Notes: generated from the letters alone by a model not told the origin. DNA of 7,356 nucleotides from Bryobacteraceae bacterium (GCA_029975915.1 JARKOC010000122.1:1-7356), one strand, 5' to 3'. Shown: positions 1 to 6,216, numbered from the stretch's first letter. Made by a program: numbers and translations.

Positions 1-411
1 CCGGTTCGCGGCGGCGAGCTTGGCGACGAGCTTCGGGAATTCGAAGGCCGTCCAGATGTCCGCGACGTTCTGCGAGAAGCCAGCGACGTAGCTCAGCAGC
101 GACTTGTCGACGTTGTCGTCGACTGAGGCGATCGTGGGCAGGTCCAGGGGCGAGACGTTGTAGAAGCTCAGCTTGAACTTGTCCCTGACGGCGATGTCGA
201 TCAGGTGGGGAGGCAAGTTGCTGAATGCCTCGACGTACTTGATGACCTCCGGCTTGGTGTCCTCCAGAAGGCACTCCAGGCGGCGCAGCACGGTGAAGGG
301 CAGAATGTAGTCGCCATACTCCTGGGGCTCGACAACGTTTCGCAGGAACTTGTCGGCCGTGTCCCACACGATCCGGGCGGCGGCGGACGCGCGTCCCGAC
401 TCAATTGCCAT
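1..411 (-). CDS. hsdM: Type I restriction-modification DNA methyltransferase, N-terminal part (partial)
   Basis: This is the first 137 codons of a gene that is open to the left edge of the window. The N-terminal helical domain of HsdM is recognisable: residues 22-39 read FLRNVVEPQEYGDYILPF, followed by VLRRLECLLED (41-51) and FYNVSPLDL (83-91), all typical of type I N6-adenine methyltransferases. The SAM-binding and NPPF catalytic motifs would lie beyond the edge. In the family, HsdM pairs with the specificity subunit HsdS to methylate adenines in a bipartite site, and with HsdR it forms the restriction complex. Any hsdS and hsdR genes would be expected downstream, outside this window. The ATG at 411 is preceded by GAGGAG with a 9-base spacer. 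The overlapping ATG at 418 is in another frame and too close to that site. The gene is divergent from the OLD-type gene at 1266. Confidence 0.9.
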   Translation of the reverse strand, partial: MAIESGRASAAARIVWDTADKFLRNVVEPQEYGDYILPFTVLRRLECLLEDTKPEVIKYVEAFSNLPPHLIDIAVRDKFKLSFYNVSPLDLPTIASVDDNVDKSLLSYVAGFSQNVADIWTAFEFPKLVAKLAAANR

Positions 412-449
412 CTTTCATCGCTCCTCGACTCTGGGTGCATCCACAGCGG

Positions 450-455
450 ACTGTA
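450..455 (-). promoter_or_regulatory. Weak candidate -10 box for hsdM
   Basis: On the minus strand this hexamer reads TACAGT, which fits the actinobacterial TAnnnT pattern. It would give a leader of roughly 30 bases before the hsdM ATG, leaving room for the GAGGAG site. No good -35 hexamer is visible at 17-18 bases, so the call is weak. Confidence 0.25.
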
Positions 456-484
456 TCAGCATGTTTACGTGCCGCCTCACGATT

Positions 485-498
485 GGTCAGACCTGACC
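485..498. promoter_or_regulatory. Operator-like dyad upstream of hsdM
   Basis: GGTCAG-AC-CTGACC is a perfect 6+2+6 inverted repeat centred about 80 bases upstream of the hsdM start, just behind where the -35 region of the candidate promoter (-10 at 450-455) would lie. That position suits a DNA-binding regulator. No regulator gene is visible in the window, and a dyad of this size can occur by chance. Confidence 0.3.
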
Positions 499-565
499 TG
501 AGTTGCGGACGCGTCCAAAGGCCCCGGTGCTTCTCGCCGACGTCGAGAGCGAGCCTGAGGACTAC

Positions 566-603
566 GGGAAGAGACGGAGAACGAAGAATAGGGGAAGAGA
601 CGG
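566..603. repeat. 12-base direct repeat pair
   Basis: GGGAAGAGACGG occurs at 566-577 and again at 592-603, so the copies start 26 bases apart. Both sit in a purine-rich stretch just before the 616-634 palindrome. They could be paired binding sites or a small duplication. Confidence 0.45.
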
Positions 604-615
604 GGATCAAGCTAG

Positions 616-634
616 GACTTAGCCGGGCTAAGTC
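616..634. promoter_or_regulatory. Perfect 9+1+9 palindrome, operator-like
   Basis: GACTTAGCC-G-GGCTAAGTC is an uninterrupted inverted repeat with a single central base. As RNA it could fold as an 8-base stem with a 3-base loop, but no T-tract follows on either strand, so it does not look like an intrinsic terminator. It lies about 205 bases upstream of hsdM and about 630 bases upstream of the OLD-type gene. A symmetric site for a dimeric regulator or a recombination-related protein is plausible but unproven. Confidence 0.4.
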
Positions 635-948
635 GCGGGTGCCTGACTCATCAAGTATCTAGTGGGCCCGGGCAACGCAACGAGCACACCGATCCGATCC
701 CATGGCAGGCAGCTTGCAGCAAAACTGCCTGGCGTTACGATGCGGAATCTTCGCACGCGTATGCGACCGCGATTGGCAAGGGCTGCTCTCACCAAAGCAT
801 TCACCGTCGACGTGCCGCGCGGGCGTGTGGCATTGCCGTTGTGGCTCGAGGCTGCAGAAGAACCTCACCGCGGGGATGCTAGCCCGGCTCGGTAAGGTAC
901 ACAGTCCCGCGCCAACAACAACGCGCCATCGACCGGTAACACGCCGCC

Positions 949-1232
949 ATGGTGGCGTCCACGCAGGCCGAGCAGCAGGTTCGGTAGGCCGCAATCCAAG
1001 AGCAGGCCGCGATGGCGCGGCTTTGGCTGGTCCATGACCCGGCTGGTGGGCCGCCGCGACCGTCCCTCAACTTGGCGATAGCCGGCAGATTACCGACGCC
1101 TGCCGAGACCATCTGGACGCAGACGCTGCCTGCCCGGTCGTGGCCCGCGACATCGTCACCCGCTGGGACGTGACTCCCGAAGCAGACGCAGACAGCGCAG
1201 CCGTTCGTCGAACCGTCAGAGCAGGCTGTTAG
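949..1232 (+). pseudogene. Possible decayed coding stretch, unknown family
   Basis: One frame opens with an ATG at 949 and reads MVASTQAEQQVR, then TAG, then AAIQEQAAMARLWLVHDPAG, which looks like natural protein interrupted by a CAG-to-TAG change. From about 1065 the natural-looking reading moves to another frame: LGDSRQITDACRDHLDADAA, then further sensible residues such as VARDIVTRWDV, ending at the TAG at 1230-1232. Together this resembles a small gene broken by one stop and one frameshift. I do not recognise the family. Chance open frames in GC-rich DNA are the alternative, so confidence is low. It ends 33 bases before the next gene. Confidence 0.3.
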
Positions 1233-1265
1233 CCTCAGCACAGGCGCAAATGAAGGGGGACAGCT

Positions 1266-3770
1266 GTGCGACTTAGTCGCCTCTACGTTAGGTTCTTCAG
1301 GTCGTTCAACTTCGATTACCTGAGGAAAAGCCACGCCGGTGCCAAGCCGGACCCTTGGGACCTCGTGGGTCCTGACGATCAGTTCTACCCCTTCGTTCGA
1401 ATTCCTATCGAGACCGACATCACGACGATCGTTGGAGCGAATGAGTCTGGGAAGAGCCAGTTGCTCGACGCAATGAAGTGCCTCTTGGACGGCACAAGAA
1501 TTGAGTCTGAAGACTTCTGTCGTTATTCGAAGTTCTTCACTGTTGACAACTCGATGGCACTGCCCGAGTTCGGCGGAGCCTTCTCGAATCTGACGCCGAA
1601 GGATGCGTCGGACGTGCGGGCCGCGTGCGGTCTCGACACCGACGTTCCGGTGGACGAGTTCTATTTCTTCCGACAGCGCGGAGCAATGTTCATCTACCTA
1701 AACGTCGATGGTCGTCTTCAACGCTACGAACAGAAGTCAGATGAGCCGGCCACGATCACGTTGCCTACTTGGTTCGAGATCAAGTCGAGCACGCCACTTC
1801 CTGACAGCGTCCCCCTTGGCTACTTGGCCCAAGCCAGCGAGAAGTCGCTCCGGCCACGCGGCAAGTGGCTGGCGGCTCAGGAATACCTTCGAGACCATAT
1901 TGCGGACTTGGCCACGAGCGAGTCGTCCTCCCTCGCGGGTCTCACAGAGAGGCTTCGTGAGGTTATGAGCGAATCGGGCACGCCCGTCGAAGGCGAATCG
2001 ACCCTGGAGCAGGTTCGGGCCGAGCAACTGAGGTTGGCGGAGACACTGTTGATCAAGGTGGCGGGCATTGACCGGCGTGCGTTCGCAGAGTTGCAGCAGG
2101 CAGTCAAGAAATCGGAGGGTTACGCAAATGGCCTCGTAGGCAAGATGAACAAGCAGCTGGCCGAGCGACTCAACTTTCCCCGCTGGTGGTCCCAGGACCA
2201 GGACTTCTCGCTCTATCTCACACTCAGAGACTTCGACTTAGTCTTCACGGTGAAGGACAAGACAGGTAGCGACTACTCCTTCAGCGAGCGCAGTGAAGGC
2301 ATGAAGTACTTCCTAAGCTATTTCGTGCGCTTCCTGGCCTTCGAGCCGACGACAAGTCCGCAGATCCTTCTGATGGACGAACTTGACCAGTTCCTCTCGA
2401 CTAGCGGCCAGCAGGATCTACTGAAGATCTTCCAGGAGTTCGCGTACCCGGAAGGCGGGGGCGCCGGCGTGCAGGTCATTTTCGTCACGCACTCCCCGTT
2501 TCTCATAGACAAGAACCACAGCCAGCGGATCAGGGTACTCGAGAAGGGCGACGATGAGGAGGGGACACGGGTCGTTCGCAATGCGGCCAGGAACCACTTT
2601 GAGCCGCTGAGATCGGCCTTCGGTTCCTTCGTCGCTGAGACCACCTTCATCGGAAACTGCAACCTCCTACTGGAAGGCCAGGCCGATCAGGTGTTGCTTG
2701 CGGGCGTTAGTTCCCACATCCTCCGCAGCGGCAGTGGTGAGGAGTGCCTTGACCTGAACACCCTCACCCTGGTGCCATCCGGGTCAGCAGAACACATTCC
2801 GTACATGGTCTACTTGGCAACCGGCCGGGATGTCGATCAGCCCGCAATCATCGTTCTTCTGGACGGTGATCAGGAGGCCGAAAAGGTCGCAGCAGAGCTG
2901 AAACGCGGGTATCGGGATCGTCAACTAGTTGACGAGCGATTCGTTCTCAAGACCAGCGACCTGAAGGAATTGAAGCCAGGCATCAGTCGAGCTCAAGAGA
3001 TCGAGGATCTAATCGCCGGCCCCGTCGCCGCGGAGGCGTTGAAGCTGGTCGCATCTGAGGTCCTATATCCATCGGATGCAGACGAGGTGGGGAAGGCGAT
3101 CACAGAGCCGAAGCCAGCTCCCGAAGAGAAGATGTTCGCGGCAGCGTGTCGCGTCGCGCGGACGGCCAGTTCGGGACTCGAGCGGCCCTTGCGCGTGGAC
3201 AAAGTGGCGTTCGCGCGTGCCGTCCTACAGGTTCTCGATAAGGGTGGCGCAGGGACAGAAGACACTTTGGCCAACTTCGCGAACTTGTTTGGGGAGATTA
3301 ATAGTCGCAAGCGGGCGGCGGAACGGCAGAACCGCGAGCATCGAATCAGCCATATCGTCAAGCGGCTGAGGAGGGCATTCTTGGACGATCACCCTCACTC
3401 TGCCCTAAAGACGGAGGTAACCGAGTTCTTGGAGAACGTGGACGCTCAACTTCCCGAAGCGGGAGAGGAGGCTGAAGCTGTTCGAGCAGCTATCCGGATC
3501 ATTCGCGACCAGCACGAACTACGAAGTGAACCCCGAAAGCAGGTGAAGGACTTCGCCTCGCTCAAGTCGCAGATCGAGTCGATGAGCTACGAGGGCCTTC
3601 GACGGGCACAGACATCCGACGCAGGTCAGGACGGGCCTGCCCGGAAGAAGCTGGAAGATCTAGAAGTGAGTTCCGCAATGCGCGCGGCCATCCCATCGGC
3701 CGATCGGCCGGTCTCGGAGCCGGAGAACAGCGCTCCGTCTCGCGTAGAACTCCAGGCTGGCATCCAATAG
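1266..3770 (+). CDS. OLD-family ATP-dependent nuclease (ABC ATPase fused to TOPRIM), 834 aa
   Basis: The N-terminal half is an ABC/SMC-type ATPase. Walker A is GANESGKS (57-64), a signature-like segment is SERSEGMKYF (340-349), Walker B is ILLMDE (367-372) and the H-loop is VTHSP (407-411). A TOPRIM nuclease domain follows: the metal-binding glutamate is in NLLLEGQADQVLL (E470) and the acidic pair in VLLDGDQ (D533, D535), with another acidic patch EIEDLI (578-583). This order defines OLD-family proteins, in which the ATPase controls a DNA-cleaving or nicking TOPRIM domain; several members act in phage defence. All key residues seem present. After about residue 600 comes a charged, mostly helical-looking extension of about 230 residues, so the protein is longer than the usual single-gene OLD proteins as I recall them. 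The GTG start at 1266 follows AAGGGGG at good spacing. No UvrD-like helicase (GajB) follows, so a standalone class 1-like OLD fits better than Gabija. TAGCCT at 1230-1235 is a weak -10 candidate. Confidence 0.87.
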   Translation: MRLSRLYVRFFRSFNFDYLRKSHAGAKPDPWDLVGPDDQFYPFVRIPIETDITTIVGANESGKSQLLDAMKCLLDGTRIESEDFCRYSKFFTVDNSMALPEFGGAFSNLTPKDASDVRAACGLDTDVPVDEFYFFRQRGAMFIYLNVDGRLQRYEQKSDEPATITLPTWFEIKSSTPLPDSVPLGYLAQASEKSLRPRGKWLAAQEYLRDHIADLATSESSSLAGLTERLREVMSESGTPVEGESTLEQVRAEQLRLAETLLIKVAGIDRRAFAELQQAVKKSEGYANGLVGKMNKQLAERLNFPRWWSQDQDFSLYLTLRDFDLVFTVKDKTGSDYSFSERSEGMKYFLSYFVRFLAFEPTTSPQILLMDELDQFLSTSGQQDLLKIFQEFAYPEGGGAGVQVIFVTHSPFLIDKNHSQRIRVLEKGDDEEGTRVVRNAARNHFEPLRSAFGSFVAETTFIGNCNLLLEGQADQVLLAGVSSHILRSGSGEECLDLNTLTLVPSGSAEHIPYMVYLATGRDVDQPAIIVLLDGDQEAEKVAAELKRGYRDRQLVDERFVLKTSDLKELKPGISRAQEIEDLIAGPVAAEALKLVASEVLYPSDADEVGKAITEPKPAPEEKMFAAACRVARTASSGLERPLRVDKVAFARAVLQVLDKGGAGTEDTLANFANLFGEINSRKRAAERQNREHRISHIVKRLRRAFLDDHPHSALKTEVTEFLENVDAQLPEAGEEAEAVRAAIRIIRDQHELRSEPRKQVKDFASLKSQIESMSYEGLRRAQTSDAGQDGPARKKLEDLEVSSAMRAAIPSADRPVSEPENSAPSRVELQAGIQ

Positions 3771-3839
3771 AAAAAGGTATCTGGGGCTCCGCGGTCCTGC
3801 GGTCTTCACACGGCGGCCCACCGGCACTCCTTTTTTGGG

Positions 3840-4197
3840 CGCTTGGCTCACACCACCGGACCGTCCGGCCCAACTTCCACAGGTTTCGTACCCGGAGATG
3901 GGATCAAGATTTAACGTGGTGACGTCGTAGCGCAGCGAGGAGATGTCACCACCGGCGGCCCATACGTGGGTGAAGCAGGCCTTTCGCCATCACAGTGGTC
4001 ACCAGGTATGCAATGGCCCGGGCGACGTAGTTGTTCTCGCAAGACGACTGCATGCCGAACTGGCCGATCCCCCAGATGTTGTCGCGTTTCGAGGTCGGCT
4101 CGACCAGCGGGTCGCTACCAGCTGGAAGACACAGGTAAACGCCTGCTGAGGTACTGAGTTGCGCTGCCGAGGGTAGGAGGATATCGCTCAGCGATCC
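3840..4197 (-). pseudogene. Broken gene fragment in two frames, unknown function
   Basis: One minus-strand frame is open from 4197 to a TGA at 3946 and reads like real protein, including VYLCLPAGSDPLVEPTSKRD, then DNIWGIGQFGMQSSCENNYV, then ARAIAYLVTTVMAKG. Third codon positions are strongly G/C, as expected for coding DNA in this genome, and the plus-strand reading is poorer. Natural-looking sequence continues in a second frame, open below 3990: FTHVWAAGGDISSLRYDVTT followed by LNLDPISGYETCGSW. It fades at roughly 3840. The two readings overlap at 3946-3989, so one frameshift there would join them. No start codon with a ribosome site is present before the Met at 4053, so the 5' end seems lost. 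I do not recognise the family. It fills most of the spacer between the OLD-type gene and the three-gene operon and was probably left by an insertion or deletion. Confidence 0.55.
3856..3868. other. Small GC-rich hairpin downstream of the OLD-type gene
   Basis: CCGGAC-C-GTCCGG is a perfect 6+1+6 inverted repeat 86 bases after the OLD-type stop codon. No T-tract follows on the plus strand, although an isolated T6 lies upstream at 3831-3836. It could serve as a U-less terminator of the type proposed for actinobacteria, but it also falls inside the decayed gene fragment, so chance is quite possible. Confidence 0.2.
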
Positions 4198-4670
4198 TCA
4201 TCAGGTGGGGTTGTTACCCAGACCGCCGCCCGGATAATCTGGTTTCTGAGGTTGCTCCAATACTTCTTGTCCACTTCGTAAGTTGGCGGGCGTACTTCGG
4301 CGTGTGCAACTCGAAGATCAGCGTCGTTCTCGTCTTGATTCGTGGGGAGGGTAGCTACCACGCCTGCTTCACATGAGCGGACAATGCTCACGTGAAATGA
4401 AACCGAGCAACATCCAACGGGATATAGTTCGCATGTGTTTCGTTTGTGGGCAATTAGTATGCTTTCGCGGTGGACAGACATGCCTTCGCCGGCTTGGCTT
4501 CTGCGAAACGCACTAGGCCCCGGCCGCCAGCAGCCACATTCAGCATCGAATGATCGGAAGTCTGGCTTGTTGGGGATCCGCCGAAGTAGGTTCTCAAAGT
4601 CAGGTATGTCGGCATCGTCATATATCCACTCCTCTTGTAGTGGGTCCTCGGCTTCTGTGGTTCCGCTCAT
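4188..4670 (-). CDS. Conserved-looking small protein of unknown function, third gene of operon (160 aa)
   Basis: The ATG at 4670 overlaps the TGA of the preceding gene as ATGA, which argues for translational coupling; a TTG further upstream at 4694 is less likely. The protein is soluble, with no signal peptide or membrane segment. Its core reads LLRRIPNKPDF (28-38), CGCWRPGPSAF (45-55) and GMSVHRESILI (63-73), then GVVATLPTNQ (103-112) and VAHAEVRPP (121-129). The spacing RP..AF, then MSV, then a late AHAEV looks like a structured domain rather than random sequence. I recall similar small proteins near TIGR04255 genes, but this is memory, not a search. It has six cysteines (45, 47, 80, 87, 88, 100), possibly for metal or redox use. 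I cannot assign a function. The stop codon lies in an imperfect hairpin (4178-4198) without a T-tract. Confidence 0.75.
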   Translation of the reverse strand: MSGTTEAEDPLQEEWIYDDADIPDFENLLRRIPNKPDFRSFDAECGCWRPGPSAFRRSQAGEGMSVHRESILIAHKRNTCELYPVGCCSVSFHVSIVRSCEAGVVATLPTNQDENDADLRVAHAEVRPPTYEVDKKYWSNLRNQIIRAAVWVTTPPDEDR

Positions 4671-5170
4671 TGTCGCAAGTACTGTTCGCGCCAACTCGGG
4701 TTGTTCTTGTTGACGCGCTTTGCCACCTCTCCCAGAGCGGCGCGAGTTGCCATCATCACATCGAAGTAGCTTCCCTCGAATGAATCTGCCGTCTCATCTC
4801 CAGTAGTGGTCGACCAGAAGTACAGTGGTCCATCCTCGGGGATCTCGACTTCGATCGTTGTCGGTCCGGAAATCCAATGGAGAATGACAGTATCCTCGTC
4901 GGCTAGTGCCACTGACGGGACGGTAGAATCTGGCTCGGTTGCATCAGAGAGAAAAGCTTGGACTTGGGAGCGAAGCCTCGCATCAAGATTGAGTTTTGCT
5001 AGAGCTTTCTTGGCTTCAATCTCCGCAAACTTTGCATCTTGCTGAGGTTGCTCCCAATCAGCTGCTGGCGAGGAAGGAACTGAGCGGACCAAAAAAAGTC
5101 GTGAGGGCTTCCGTTGGTAGCTCGAAGATCCCCAAAGGAAGTCTTCTGGTGTGCTGGCAAGTGCGGTCAT
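4667..5170 (-). CDS. Small protein of unknown function, middle gene of operon (167 aa)
   Basis: The ATG at 5170 overlaps the TGA of the upstream TIGR04255 gene as ATGA and is preceded by GGGGAG four bases away. This start is preferred over the in-frame GTG at 5182, which would overlap more and loses that site. The N-terminal third looks flexible, followed by an Ala/Lys-rich helix (about 45-62). Residues 84-125 form a beta-rich core with PSVALADEDTVILHWISG and IEVEIPEDGPLYFWS, a recurring layout of alternating hydrophobic strands around W and acidic turns. The C-terminal 30 residues look helical (MATRAALGEVAKRV) and end in SWREQYLRQ. There is no signal peptide, membrane span or recognisable enzyme motif. 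Its place between the two other operon genes, with overlaps on both sides, suggests the three products are made together, perhaps as a complex. Confidence 0.78.
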   Translation of the reverse strand: MTALASTPEDFLWGSSSYQRKPSRLFLVRSVPSSPAADWEQPQQDAKFAEIEAKKALAKLNLDARLRSQVQAFLSDATEPDSTVPSVALADEDTVILHWISGPTTIEVEIPEDGPLYFWSTTTGDETADSFEGSYFDVMMATRAALGEVAKRVNKNNPSWREQYLRQ

Positions 5171-5925
5171 GACTCTCCCCACTTCTCACGTTGTTCAGAA
5201 CTTGTGTATTCCATAAAAAGCCTGATAACCTCATCGTGGGCGTCGCAAAGTGCGGATATTGCCGAATCGTTCGGGCCAATGTGTCTTTGGGTGCGAATGG
5301 TTAGCTTCGGCGGCTCGTTAGGTTGCGAATCAACCATGATCAAGGCGGGTTGCCCGCCCGGCAAGGGGTTGGTTCGTATGCGTGCCCCGATATATTGAGC
5401 ATCCGACGTAATACGAGGATCAGACGTGCTCCACTTAGTGAGTACGCCCACAGATGCTTCTACGCCTGTGATTCCCGATAAATGATTAACGTAGGTGCAC
5501 TGCGTATCGCGAGGAGTTATCGAAACGTGATTGGTTGCGACTGATTGAATTAGGGAACCAATTGTCTCCTCGAGCTTGTCTTTTAGGGAATCGAAGCCAA
5601 TGTAACTAGCATCGTCGGTATCGCCATTAAAACTCCAAGTGATCTCGAGCGCATCTTGCTGGATTGCCAAAGAGTAGTCTTTGCTAACCAGTCGAGTGCG
5701 AGGAATTGGCCATCCGGGCGCTCCTGCCAGCACTTCGATCTGCCCATGGAGATCTGCCGGGATTGGTGCAACCTCCTCCTTGGAAAGAACGTTGTCTTCA
5801 AGTGATGTGAAAAACTCACTGAGGTGCCACCCCTGCAGCTGCGGTGTCGCATCAAACATGATCGCCAGTGCAACGCTCCGCACCGGAGGATGCGCCAAGT
5901 GAAGTGAAGCTGCGTTTTCTGGCAT
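5167..5925 (-). CDS. TIGR04255 family protein, first gene of operon (252 aa)
   Basis: Length and layout match the sporadically distributed TIGR04255 family, whose molecular function is not established to my knowledge. The N-terminus has the usual HPPVRSVALAIMFD strand (11-25) followed by LQGWHLSEFFTSLED (30-44). The middle includes CTYVNHLSGI (143-152), equivalent to the family's conserved Tyr-x-Asn segment. The C-terminus has the characteristic CDAHDEVIRLFMEYTSSEQ then REKWG (227-250), a helix with His/Asp and a final Trp-Gly. There is no signal peptide or membrane segment. The ATG at 5925 is chosen because TAAGAT lies 6 bases before it, so the transcript would begin at the start codon itself, and no ribosome site is present. 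The gene is AT-richer than its flanks (runs such as gattgaattaggg), suggesting transfer. It heads a three-gene operon with ATGA overlaps. The family assignment comes from recognised motifs, not a search. Confidence 0.8.
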   Translation of the reverse strand: MPENAASLHLAHPPVRSVALAIMFDATPQLQGWHLSEFFTSLEDNVLSKEEVAPIPADLHGQIEVLAGAPGWPIPRTRLVSKDYSLAIQQDALEITWSFNGDTDDASYIGFDSLKDKLEETIGSLIQSVATNHVSITPRDTQCTYVNHLSGITGVEASVGVLTKWSTSDPRITSDAQYIGARIRTNPLPGGQPALIMVDSQPNEPPKLTIRTQRHIGPNDSAISALCDAHDEVIRLFMEYTSSEQREKWGES

Positions 5926-5930
5926 GTGAT

Positions 5931-5936
5931 TATCTT
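5931..5936 (-). promoter_or_regulatory. Leaderless -10 box for the three-gene operon
   Basis: On the minus strand TAAGAT fits the actinobacterial TAnnnT -10 pattern and ends 6 bases before the ATG at 5925. Transcription would therefore begin at or next to the A of the start codon, the classic leaderless arrangement in mycobacteria and relatives. This also explains why no Shine-Dalgarno sequence is present. No -35 consensus is visible at 17 bases, which is common for such promoters. Confidence 0.5.
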
Positions 5937-6092
5937 ACGAGACCGCGTCGCAGGCTGCGGGAACGCCCCGCGAAACGGTTGCTGTGTGTTCAGCGGCGGG
6001 TTCTAGTTAACACGTTGGCGGCGTCATCGAGGACTCCGCGAGCCTGCGCGTTGGAGCCGACCATCGGCGGTTCGCAAGGGATGCTTTTCGGC

Positions 6093-6137
6093 GATGGCGG
6101 CGATGGCGGCGGTGGCGGCGGTGAGGGCGGTGACGAG
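6093..6137. repeat. Degenerate 9-base tandem repeat, five units
   Basis: The units are GATGGCGGC twice, then GGTGGCGGC, GGTGAGGGC and GGTGACGAG. The first three are nearly identical and the last two have drifted. The unit length keeps frame, and the plus strand reads Asp/Gly-Gly-Gly, but the frame around it has no natural-looking start or domain. This is probably a non-coding slippage repeat near the island edge. Confidence 0.6.
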
Positions 6138-6216
6138 GAGTCTGGCGGTTGAAGTGCGATCTCTGGACAGGCTGTACGACGCCGACGAGTTAGTTGGCGT
6201 GAGTTCGCACTCCAAA

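Larger units (their letters stand above)
412..1265. other. Gene-poor spacer between hsdM and the OLD-type nuclease gene
   Basis: No intact gene is convincing in these 854 bases. The open frames present have unnatural residue composition and no good ribosome site. The stretch should contain the promoters of both divergent genes. It holds two dyads (485-498 and 616-634) and a 12-base direct repeat (566-577 and 592-603). A short plus-strand reading, PKAPVLLADVESEPEDYGK, starts near 517 and could be a coding remnant. A probable decayed gene lies at about 949-1232. The mixture suggests old insertions and erosion rather than a purely regulatory spacer. Confidence 0.5.
5926..6216. other. Spacer between operon and methyltransferase gene
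   Basis: No intact gene is supported here. The stretch contains the operon promoter at its left end and the 9-base tandem repeat at 6093-6137. A short minus-strand reading, PPMVGSNAQARGVLDDAANV followed by LTRTRR and a stop at 5990, has GC-rich third positions. It might be the tail of a lost gene, but it is too short to assign. Confidence 0.4.

Noticed and set aside
879..1334. A 151-codon minus-strand open frame overlapping the OLD-type start
   Set aside because: Its Cys/Ala/Ser-rich composition is unnatural, it has no ribosome site and it runs into the start of a well-supported gene.
3697..3710. A perfect 14-base palindrome, CGGCCGATCGGCCG
   Set aside because: It lies inside the OLD-type coding sequence in a GC-rich stretch where such symmetry arises easily, and nothing ties it to a site.
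1266..3770. Reading the OLD-type gene as Gabija GajA or PARIS
   Set aside because: No UvrD-like helicase (GajB) is adjacent, and PARIS usually has the ATPase and a distinct TOPRIM protein AriB. The one-chain ATPase-TOPRIM layout fits a standalone OLD better.
3916..3952. An 8-base inverted repeat, GTGGTGAC and GTCACCAC, with a 21-base loop
   Set aside because: The loop is long, no T-tract follows, and it falls in the broken gene fragment, so it was not called a terminator.
3943..4149. A 68-codon plus-strand frame that looks partly natural
   Set aside because: The opposite strand gives a better reading with stronger GC-rich third positions, so this is taken as the shadow of the broken minus-strand gene.
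4178..4198. An imperfect hairpin at the operon's last stop codon as an intrinsic terminator
   Set aside because: The stem has a 2-base bulge and no T-tract follows on the minus strand.
5868..6152. A 94-codon plus-strand frame ending in Gly/Asp repeats
   Set aside because: It starts inside the TIGR04255 gene, is Arg-rich without a domain, and its glycine tail is just the 9-base tandem repeat read in frame.
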